Source of the DNA: Ptiloglossa arizonensis
Lineage: Eukaryota; Arthropoda; Insecta; Hymenoptera; Colletidae
DNA: 64,000 nt
Direction: 5' to 3'
NCBI RefSeq assembly: GCF_051014685.1
Contig: NW_027478869.1
Coordinates: 310,001 to 374,000, forward strand
Shown: positions 1 through 9,275 of the stretch, one piece after another
Layout: every line of letters begins with the position of its first letter
Position numbering within the stretch: the first letter of the stretch is position 1
Program-made: the position numbers and the translations under genes
Notes under the pieces: model-generated
What the model was told of the DNA's origin: nothing
What the model saw: only the letters and a program-made list of their open reading frames with translations
Databases searched by the model: none

Positions 1-42
1 AGGCGAGAAACGCTTGAGAAACTCAAAATTTTCGCAGTTCTG

Positions 43-57
43 ATGCTCGACGAGCAT
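43..57. repeat. Perfect palindrome ATGCTCG-A-CGAGCAT (variant monomers)
   Basis: This is the first of many occurrences. The 7-bp arms are exact with a one-base centre. It is present at monomer position 43-57 in the cgagcat class, for example at 1968, 2668, 3193 and 4768, and throughout the left domain to about 31.7 kb. Ordinary monomers read ATGCTCGAAACGAATAA here and have no such arms. Confidence 0.9.
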
Positions 58-87
58 AACTAGAACGGCCTAGGGAAAAAGTACGCA

Positions 88-104
88 TACCGTTGTAATC
101 GGGC
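88..104 (+). other. CENP-B-box-like stretch (7 of 9 core positions)
   Basis: Monomer position 88-104 reads tACCGttgtAatCGGGc. Against the core nTTCGnnnnAnnCGGGn, seven of nine fixed positions match; the first two (TT) do not. It recurs in most monomers. Those with caattggg or gttgtaaccgg lose or change the right half. This is similarity only: a 9-position pattern with two misses can arise by chance, and no CENP-B partner can be inferred. Confidence 0.35.
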
Positions 105-137
105 GAGTTTCTACTTTCAGATGCAACAGAAATTTTG

Positions 138-153
138 CGGATTGGTCAATCCG
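138..153. repeat. Conserved 16-bp dyad CGGATTG-GT-CAATCCG
   Basis: First occurrence of an exact inverted repeat (7-bp arms, 2-bp centre) found at monomer position 138-153 across most of the array. Common variants break it: tctatcc (especially 34.8-46 kb), gtggattgg, gtgtattgg and gctgattgg. Its role is unknown; it could form a cruciform or bind a dimeric protein. Confidence 0.88.
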
Positions 154-175
154 TTCGCGTGATATGGCAGTTTGG

Positions 176-1750
176 AGGTAAGAAACGGTTGAGAAACTCA
201 AAATTTTCGCAGTTCTGATGCTCGAAACGAATAACTAGAACGTCTTGGGGGAAATGTACGCATACCGTTGTAATCGGGCGAGTTTCTACTTTCAGATGCA
301 ACAGAAAGTTTGCGGATTGGTCAATCCGTTCGCGCGATATGGCAGTTTGGAGGTGAGAAACGCATGAGAAACTCAAAATATTCGCAGTTCTGATGCTCGA
401 CGAGCATAACTAGAACGGCCTAGGGAAAAAGTACGCATCCCGTTGTAATCGGGCGTGTTTCTACTTTCAGATGCAACAGAAATTTTGCGGATTGGTCAAT
501 CCGTTCGAGTGATATGGCAGTTTGGAGGTAAGAAACGCTTGAGAAACTCAAAATTTTCGCAGTTCTGATGCTCGAAACGAATAACTAGAACGGCTTAGGG
601 GAAAAGTACGCATACCGTTGTAATCGGGCGAGTTTCAACTTTCAGATGCAACAGAAATTTTGCGGATTGGTCAATCCGTTCGCGAGATATGGCAGTTTGG
701 AGGTAAGAAACGCTTGAGAAACTCAACATTTTTGCAGTTCTCTTGCTCGAAATGAATAACTAGAACGGCCTAGGGGAAAAGTACGCATACCGTTGTAATC
801 GGGCGAGTTTCAACTTTCAGATGCAACAGAAATTTTGCGGATTGGTCAATCCGTTCGCGAGATATGGCAGTTTGGAGGTAAGAAACGGTTGAGAAACTCA
901 AAATTTTCGCAGTTCTGATGCTCGAAACGAATAACTAGAATGGCCTAGGGGTAATGTGCGCATACAGTTGTAATCGGGCGAGTCTCTACTTTCAGATGCA
1001 ACAGAAAGTTTGCGGATTGGTCAATCCGTTCGCGCGATATGGCAGTTTGGAGGTGAGAAACGCTTGAGAAACTCAAAATTTTCGCAGTTCTGATGCTCGA
1101 CGAGCATAACTAGAACGGCCTAGGGAAAAAGTACGCATACCTTTGTAATCGGGCGAGTTTCTACTTTCAGGTGCAACAGAAATTTTGCGGATTGGTCAAT
1201 CCGTTCGCGAGATATGGCAGTTTGGAGGTAAGAAACGCTTGAGAAACTCAAAATTTTCGCAGTTCTGATGCTCGCAACGAATAACTAGAACGGCCTAGGG
1301 GAATAGTACTCATACTGATGTAATCGGGCTAGTTTCTACTTTCAAATGCAACAGAAATTTTGCGGATTGGTCTATCCGTTCGTGAGATATGGCAGTCTGG
1401 ATGTAAGAAACTCTTGAGAAACTCAAAATTTTTGCAGTTCTGATGCTCGAAACGAATAACTAGAACGGCCTAGGGGAAAAGTACACATACCGTTGCAATT
1501 GGGCGTGTTTCTACTTTCAGATGCAACAGAAATTTTGAGGATTGGTCTATCCGTTCGCGAGATATGGCAGTTTGGAGGTAAGAAACGCTAGAGCAACTCA
1601 AAATTTTCGCAGTTCTGATTCTCGAAACGAATAACTAGTACGGCCTAGGGGAAATGTTCGCATACCGTTGTAATCGGGCGAGTTTCTACATTCAGATGCA
1701 ACAGAAATTTTGCGGATTGTTCAATCCGTTCGCGAGATATGGCTGTTTGG
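176..1750. repeat. Nine-monomer higher-order unit
   Basis: Nine monomers, each with its own diagnostic changes. In order they are: cgtcttgggg type (176), cgagcat/catcccg type (351), cggcttagggg/caactttc type (526), acattttt/ctcttgctcg type (701), taatgtgcg type (876), gtacgcatacctttg/gtgcaac type (1051), gaatagtact type (1226), tacacat/caattg type (1401) and actagtacgg/ctacattcag type (1576). The first five recur at +1575 bp (nine monomers) and the last four at +2100 bp (twelve monomers). The next unit is therefore this order plus three extra monomers. Confidence 0.85.
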
Positions 1751-3850
1751 AGGTAAGAAACGCTTGAGAAACTCAAAATTTTCGCAGTTCTGATGCTCGA
1801 AACGAATAACTAGAACGTCTTGGGGGAAATGTACGCATACCGTTGTAATCGGGCGAGTTTCTACTTTCAGATGCAACAGAAAGTTTGCGGATTGGTCAAT
1901 CCGTTCGCGCGATATGGCAGTTTGGAGGTGAGAAACGCATGAGAAACTCAAAATTTTCGCAGTTCTGATGCTCGACGAGCATAACTAGAACGGCCTAGGG
2001 AAAAAGTACGCATCCCGTTGTAATCGGGCGTGTTTCTACTTTCAGATGCAACAGAAATTTTGCGGATTGGTCAATCCGTTCGCGTGATATGGCAGTTTGG
2101 AGGTAAGAAACGCTTGAGAAACTCAAAATTTTCGCAGTTCTGATGCTCGAAACGAATAACTAGAACGGCTTAGGGGAAAAGTACGCATACCGTTGTAATC
2201 GGGCGAGTTTCAACTTTCAGATGCAACAGAAATTTTGCGGATTGGTCAATCCGTTCGCGAGATATGGCAGTTTGGAGGTAAGAAACGCTTGAGAAACTCA
2301 ACATTTTTGCAGTTCTCTTGCTCGAAATGAATAACTAGAACGGCCTAGGGGAAAAGTTCGCATACCGTTGTAATCGGGCGAGTTTCAACTTTCAGATGCA
2401 ACAGAAATTTTGCGGATTGGTCAATCCGTTCGCGAGATATGGCAGTTTGGAGGTAAGAAACGGTTGAGAAACTCAAAATTTTCGCAGTTCTGATGCTCGA
2501 AACGAATAACTAGAATGGCCTAGGGGTAATGTGCGCATACAGTTGTAATCGGGCGAGTTTCTACTTTCAGATGCAACAGAAAGTTTGCGGATTGGTCAAT
2601 CCGTTCGCGCGATATGGCAGTTTGGAGGTGAGAAACGCTTGAGAAACTCAAAATTTTCGCAGTTCTGATGCTCGACGAGCATAACTAGAACGGCCTAGGG
2701 AAAAAGTACGCATCCCGTTGTAATCGGGCGTGTTTCTACTTTCAGATGCAACAGAAATTTTGCGGATTGGTCAATCCGTTCGCGTGATATGGCAGTTTGG
2801 AGGTAAGAAACGCTTGAGAAACTCAAAATTTTCGCAGTTCTGATGCTCGAAACGAATAACTAGAACGGCTTAGGGGAAAAGTTCGCATACCGTTGTAATC
2901 GGGCGAGTTTCAACTTTCAGATGCAACAGAAATTTTGCGGATTGGTCAATCCGTTCGCGAGATATGGCAGTTTGGAGGTAAGAAACGGTTGAGAAACTCA
3001 AAATTTTCGCAGTTCTGATGCTCGAAACGAATAACTAGAATGGCCTAGGGGTAATGTGCGCATACAGTTGTAATCGGGCGAGTTTCTACTTTCAGATGCA
3101 ACAGAAAGTTTGCGGATTGGTCAATCCGTTCGCGCGATATGGCAGTTTGGAGGTGAGAAACGCTTGAGAAACTCAAAATTTTCGCAGTTCTGATGCTCGA
3201 CGAGCATAACTAGAACGGCCTAGGGAAAAAGTACGCATACCTTTGTAATCGGGCGAGTTTCTACTTTCAGGTGCAACAGAAATTTTGCGGATTGGTCAAT
3301 CCGTTCGCGAGATATGGCAGTTTGGAGGTAAGAAACGCTTGAGAAACTCAAAATTTTCGCAGTTCTGATGCTCGGAACGAATAACTAGAACGGCCTAGGG
3401 GAATAGTACTCATACTGATGTAATCGGGCTAGTTTCTACTTTCAAATGCAACAGAAATTTTGCGGATTGGTCTATCCGTTCGTGAGATATGGCAGTCTGG
3501 ATGTAAGAAACTCTTGAGAAACTCAAAATTTTTGCAGTTCTGATGCTCGAAACGAATAACTAGAACGGCCTAGGGGAAAAGTACACATACCGTTGCAATT
3601 GGGCGTGTTTCTACTTTCAGATGCAACAGAAATTTTGAGGATTGGTCTATCCGTTCGCGAGATATGGCAGTTTGGAGGTAAGAAACGCTAGAGCAACTCA
3701 AAATTTTCGCAGTTCTGATGCTCGAAACGAATAACTAGTACGGCCTAGGGGAAATGTTCGCATACCGTTGTAATCGGGCGAGTTTCTACATTCAGATGCA
3801 ACGGAAATTTTGCGGATTGTTCAATCCGTTCGCGAGATATGGCTGTTTGG
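1751..3850. repeat. Twelve-monomer higher-order unit
   Basis: This unit has the same monomer order as 176-1750, with three additional monomers (about 2626-3150: cgagcat/catcccg, cggcttagggg and taatgtgcg types) after the fifth. The three extras repeat types already present just before them, as expected from a local duplication by unequal exchange inside one unit. A near-identical copy of this unit lies at 14701-16800, inside the large duplication. Confidence 0.85.
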
Positions 3851-6125
3851 AGGTAAGAAACGCTTGAGAAACTCAAAATTTTCGCAGTTCTGATGCTCGA
3901 AACGAATAACTAGAACGGCCTAGGGGAAAAGTACGCATACCGTTGAAATCGGGCGAGTTTCTACTTTCAGATGCAACAGAAATTTTGCGGATTGGTCGAT
4001 CCGTTCGCGAGATAAGGCAGTTTGAAGGTAAGAAACGCTTGAGAAACTCAAAATTTTCGCAGTTCTGATGCTCGAAACGAATAACTAGAACGGCTTGGGG
4101 GAAAAGTACGCATACAGTTGTAATCGGGCGAGTTTCTACTTTCAGATGCAACAGAAAGTTTGCGGATTGGTCTATCCGTTCGCGCGATGTGGTAGTTTGG
4201 AGGTGAGAAACGCTTGAGAAACTCAAAATTTTCGCAGTTCTGATGCTCGAAACAAATAACCAGAACGGCCTAGGGGAAAGGTTCGCATACCGTTGTAATC
4301 GGGCGAGTTTCTACTTTCAGATAGAACAGAAATTTTGCGGATTGGTCAATCCGTTCGCGAGATATGGCAGTTTGGAGGTAAGAAACGCTTGAGAAACTCA
4401 ACATTTTTGCAGTTCTCTTGCTCGAAATGAATAACTAGAACGGCCTAGTGGAAAAGTACGCATACCGTTGTAATCGGGCGAGTTTCAACTTTCAGATGCA
4501 ACAGAAATTTTGCGGATTGGTCAATCCGTTCGCGAGATATGGCAGTTTGGAAGTAAGAAACGCTTGAGAAACTCAAAATTTTCGCAGTTCTGATGCTCGA
4601 AACGAATAACTAGAATGGCCTAGGGGTAATGTACGCATACAGTTGTAATCGGGCGTGTTTCTACTTTCAGATGCAACAGAAAGTTTGCAGATTGGTCAAT
4701 CCGTTCGCGCGATATGGCAGTTTGGAGGTGAGAAACGCTTGAGAAACTCAAAATTTTCGCAGTTCTGATGCTCGACGAGCATAACTAGAACGGCCTAGGG
4801 AAAAAGTACGCATACCGTTGTAATCGGGCGAGTTTCTACGTTCAGATGCAACAGAAATTTTGCGGATTGGTCAATCCGTTCGCGTGATATGGCAGTTTGG
4901 AGGTAAGAAACGGTTGAGAAACTCAAAATTTTCGCAGTTCTGATGCTCGACACGAATAACTAGAACGGCTTGGGGGAAATGTACGCATACCGTTGTAATC
5001 GGGCGAGTTTCTACTTTCAGATGCAACAGAAAGTTTGCGGATTGGTCAATCCGTTCGCGCGATATGGCAGTTTGGAGGTGAGAAACGCTTGAGAAACTCA
5101 AAATTTTCGCAGTTCTGATGCTCGACGAGCATAACTAGAACGGCCTAGGGAAAAAGTACGCATCCCGTTGTAATCGGGCGTGTTTCTACTTTCAGATGCA
5201 ACAGAAATTTTGCGGATTGGTCAATCCGTTCGCGTGATATGGCAGTTTGGAGGTAAGAAACGCTTGAGAAACTCAAAATTTTCGCAGTTCTGATGCTCGA
5301 AACGAATAACTAGAACGGCCTAGGGGAAAAGTACGCATACCGTTGTAATCGGGCGAGTTTCAACTTTCAGATGCAACAGAAATTTTGCGGATTGGTCAAT
5401 CCGTTCGCGAGATATGGCAGTTTGGAGGTAAGAAACGCTTGAGAAACTCAACATTTTTGCAGTTCTCTTGCTCGAAATGAATAACTAGAACGGCCTAGGG
5501 GAAAAGTACGCATACCGTTGTAATCGGGCGAGTTTCAACTTTCAGATGCAACAGAAATTTTGCGGATTGGTCAATCCGTTCGCGTGATATGGCAGTTTGG
5601 AGGTAAGAAACGGTTGAGAAACTCAAAATTTTCGCAGTTCTGATGCTCGAAACGAATAACTAGAACGGCTTGGGGGAAATGTACGCATACCGTTGTAATC
5701 GGGCGAGTTTCTACTTTCAGATGCAACAGAAAGTTTGCGGATTGGTCAATCCGTTCGCGCGATATGGCAGTTTGGAGGTGAGAAACGCTTGAGAAACTCA
5801 AAATTTTCGCAGTTCTGATGCTCGACGAGCATAACTAGAACGGCCTAGGGAAAAAGTACGCATCCCGTTGTAATCGGGCGTGTTTCTACTTTCAGATGCA
5901 ACAGAAATTTTGCGGATTGGTCAATCCGTTCGCGTGATATGGCAGTTTGGAGGTAAGAAACGCTTGAGAAACTCAAAATTTTCGCAGTTCTGATGCTCGA
6001 AACGAATAACTAGAACGGCTTAGGGGAAAAGTACGCATACCGTTGTAATCGGGCGAGTTTCAACTTTCAGATGCAACAGAAATTTTGCGGATTGGTCAAT
6101 CCGTTCGCGAGATATGGCAGTTTGG
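2976..6125. repeat. 18-monomer higher-order repeat, copy 1 (3150 bp)
   Basis: Eighteen distinct monomers begin with the taatgtgcg type (2976). They continue through gtacgcatacctttg (3151), gaatagtact (3326), tacacat (3501), actagtacgg (3676), gttgaaatcg/gataagg (3851), gatgtggtag (4026), aaacaaataaccag/atagaac (4201) and ctagtgg/acattttt (4376), and end with the cggcttagggg type (5951). The same order repeats at exactly +3150 bp. An extra copy lies at 15926-19075 in the large duplication. Confidence 0.88.
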
Positions 6126-9100
6126 AGGTAAGAAACGGTTGAGAAACTCAAAATTTTCGCAGTTCTGATGCTCGAAACGAATAACTAGAATGGCCTAGGG
6201 GTAATGTGCGCATACAGTTGTAATCGGGCGAGTTTCTACTTTCAGATGCAACAGAAAGTTTGCGGATTGGTCAATCCGTTCGCGCGATATGGCAGTTTGG
6301 AGGTGAGAAACGCTTGAGAAACTCAAAATTTTCGCAGTTCTGATGCTCGACGAGCATAACTAGAACGGCCTAGGGAAAAAGTACGCATACCTTTGTAATC
6401 GGGCGAGTTTCTACTTTCAGGTGCAACAGAAATTTTGCGGATTGGTCAATCCGTTCGCGAGATATGGCAGTTTGGAGGTAAGAAACGCTTGAGAAACTCA
6501 AAATTTTCGCAGTTCTGATGCTCGGAACGAATAACTAGAACGGCCTAGGGGAATAGTACTCATACTGATGTAATCGGGCTAGTTTCTACTTTCAAATGCA
6601 ACAGAAATTTTGCGGATTGGTCTATCCGTTCGTGAGATATGGCAGTCTGGATGTAAGAAACTCTTGAGAAACTCAAAATTTTTGCAGTTCTGATGCTCGA
6701 AACGAATAACTAGAACGGCCTAGGGGAAAAGTACACATACCGTTGCAATTGGGCGTGTTTCTACTTTCAGATGCAACAGAAATTTTGAGGATTGGTCTAT
6801 CCGTTCGCGAGATATGGCAGTTTGGAGGTAAGAAACGCTAGAGCAACTCAAAATTTTCGCAGTTCTGATGCTCGAAACGAATAACTAGTACGGCCTAGGG
6901 GAAATGTTCGCATACCGTTGTAATCGGGCGAGTTTCTACATTCAGATGCAACGGAAATTTTGCGGATTGTTCAATCCGTTCGCGAGATATGGCTGTTTGG
7001 AGGTAAGAAACGCTTGAGAAACTCAAAATTTTCGCAGTTCTGATGCTCGAAACGAATAACTAGAACGGCCTAGGGGAAAAGTACGCATACCGTTGAAATC
7101 GGGCGAGTTTCTACTTTCAGATGCAACAGAAATTTTGCGGATTGGTCGATCCGTTCGCGAGATAAGGCAGTTTGAAGGTAAGAAACGCTTGAGAAACTCA
7201 AAATTTTCGCAGTTCTGATGCTCGAAACGAATAACTAGAACGGCTTGGGGGAAAAGTACGCATACAGTTGTAATCGGGCGAGTTTCTACTTTCAGATGCA
7301 ACAGAAAGTTTGCGGATTGGTCTATCCGTTCGCGCGATGTGGTAGTTTGGAGGTGAGAAACGCTTGAGAAACTCAAAATTTTCGCAGTTCTGATGCTCGA
7401 AACAAATAACCAGAACGGCCTAGGGGAAAGGTTCGCATACCGTTGTAATCGGGCGAGTTTCTACTTTCAGATAGAACAGAAATTTTGCGGATTGGTCAAT
7501 CCGTTCGCGAGATATGGCAGTTTGGAGGTAAGAAACGCTTGAGAAACTCAACATTTTTGCAGTTCTCTTGCTCGAAATGAATAACTAGAACGGCCTAGTG
7601 GAAAAGTACGCATACCGTTGTAATCGGGCGAGTTTCAACTTTCAGATGCAACAGAAATTTTGCGGATTGGTCAATCCGTTCGCGAGATATGGCAGTTTGG
7701 AAGTAAGAAACGCTTGAGAAACTCAAAATTTTCGCAGTTCTGATGCTCGAAACGAATAACTAGAATGGCCTAGGGGTAATGTACGCATACAGTTGTAATC
7801 GGGCGTGTTTCTACTTTCAGATGCAACAGAAAGTTTGCAGATTGGTCAATCCGTTCGCGCGATATGGCAGTTTGGAGGTGAGAAACGCTTGAGAAACTCA
7901 AAATTTTCGCAGTTCTGATGCTCGACGAGCATAACTAGAACGGCCTAGGGAAAAAGTACGCATACCGTTGTAATCGGGCGAGTTTCTACGTTCAGATGCA
8001 ACAGAAATTTTGCGGATTGGTCAATCCGTTCGCGTGATATGGCAGTTTGGAGGTAAGAAACGGTTGAGAAACTCAAAATTTTCGCAGTTCTGATGCTCGA
8101 CACGAATAACTAGAACGGCTTGGGGGAAATGTACGCATACCGTTGTAATCGGGCGAGTTTCTACTTTCAGATGCAACAGAAAGTTTGCGGATTGGTCAAT
8201 CCGTTCGCGCGATATGGCAGTTTGGAGGTGAGAAACGCTTGAGAAACTCAAAATTTTCGCAGTTCTGATGCTCGACGAGCATAACTAGAACGGCCTAGGG
8301 AAAAAGTACGCATCCCGTTGTAATCGGGCGTGTTTCTACTTTCAGATGCAACAGAAATTTTGCGGATTGGTCAATCCGTTCGCGTGATATGGCAGTTTGG
8401 AGGTAAGAAACGCTTGAGAAACTCAAAATTTTCGCAGTTCTGATGCTCGAAACGAATAACTAGAACGGCTTAGGGGAAAAGTACGCATACCGTTGTAATC
8501 GGGCGAGTTTCAACTTTCAGATGCAACAGAAATTTTGCGGATTGGTCAATCCGTTCGCGAGATATGGCAGTTTGGAGGTAAGAAACGCTTGAGAAACTCA
8601 ACATTTTTGCAGTTCTCTTGCTCGAAATGAATAACTAGAACGGCCTAGGGGAAAAGTACGCATACCGTTGTAATCGGGCGAGTTTCAACTTTCAGATGCA
8701 ACAGAAATTTTGCGGATTGGTCAATCCGTTCGCGTGATATGGCAGTTTGGAGGTAAGAAACGGTTGAGAAACTCAAAATTTTCGCAGTTCTGATGCTCGA
8801 AACGAATAACTAGAACGGCTTGGGGGAAATGTACGCATACCGTTGTAATCGGGCGAGTTTCTACTTTCAGATGCAACAGAAAGTTTGCGGATTGGTCAAT
8901 CCGTTCGCGCGATATGGCAGTTTGGAGGTGAGAAACGCTTGAGAAACTCAAAATTTTCGCAGTTCTGATGCTCGACGAGCATAACTAGAACGGCCTAGGG
9001 AAAAAGTACGCATCCCGTTGTAATCGGGCGTGTTTCTACTTTCAGATGCAACAGAAATTTTGCGGATTGGTCAATCCGTTCGCGTGATATGGCAGTTTGG

Positions 9101-9275
9101 AGGTAAGAAACGCTTGAGAAACTCAAAATTTTCGCAGTTCTGATGCTCGAAACGAATAACTAGAACGGCTTAGGGGAAAAGTACGCATACCGTTGTAATC
9201 GGGCGAGTTTCAACTTTCAGATGCAACAGAAATTTTGCGGATTGGTCAATCCGTTCGCGAGATATGGCAGTTTGG
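6126..9275. repeat. 18-monomer higher-order repeat, copy 2 (3150 bp)
   Basis: Repeats the monomer order of 2976-6125, including private marks such as ctcggaacga (about 6523), atagaac (about 7471) and ctcgacacga (about 8096). One small difference is cggcttagggg near 8466 where copy 1 has cggcctagggg near 5316. The corresponding copy in the second large block (19076-21875) has lost two monomers. Confidence 0.88.

Larger units (their letters stand above)
1..175. repeat. First complete 175-bp monomer (phase reference)
   Basis: This monomer sets the coordinate phase used in all other entries; the cut point is arbitrary because the window opens inside the array. It is a variant of the cgagcat class, with a perfect ATGCTCG-A-CGAGCAT palindrome at 43-57, and it has cgcgtgatat where the array consensus has cgcgagatat. 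It starts aggcgag instead of the usual aggtaag. Confidence 0.9.

Noticed and set aside
25..136. The monomer as an ancient dimer (aaaattttcgcag... versus agaaattttgcgg...)
   Set aside because: The two A/T tracts and a few following bases look alike, but the similarity fades within about 15 bp and the spacings (104 and 71 bp) are unequal. This is too weak to claim a dimeric origin.
146..376. Minus-strand open frame of 76 codons beginning MSFS, repeated dozens of times
   Set aside because: It lies wholly within satellite monomers and recurs wherever the local variants happen to lack stops. Because 175 is not a multiple of three, the frame shifts with each monomer. Ends are set by private substitutions, with no coding signal. 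It is not a gene.
3873..4226. Minus-strand open frame of 117 codons, found in six near-identical copies (3873, 7023, 9823, 16823, 19623, 22423)
   Set aside because: The copies are identical because they belong to copies of the 18-monomer repeat. The frame just spans two monomers without a stop. There is no promoter context, no known domain, and nothing that conserves the protein apart from the DNA.
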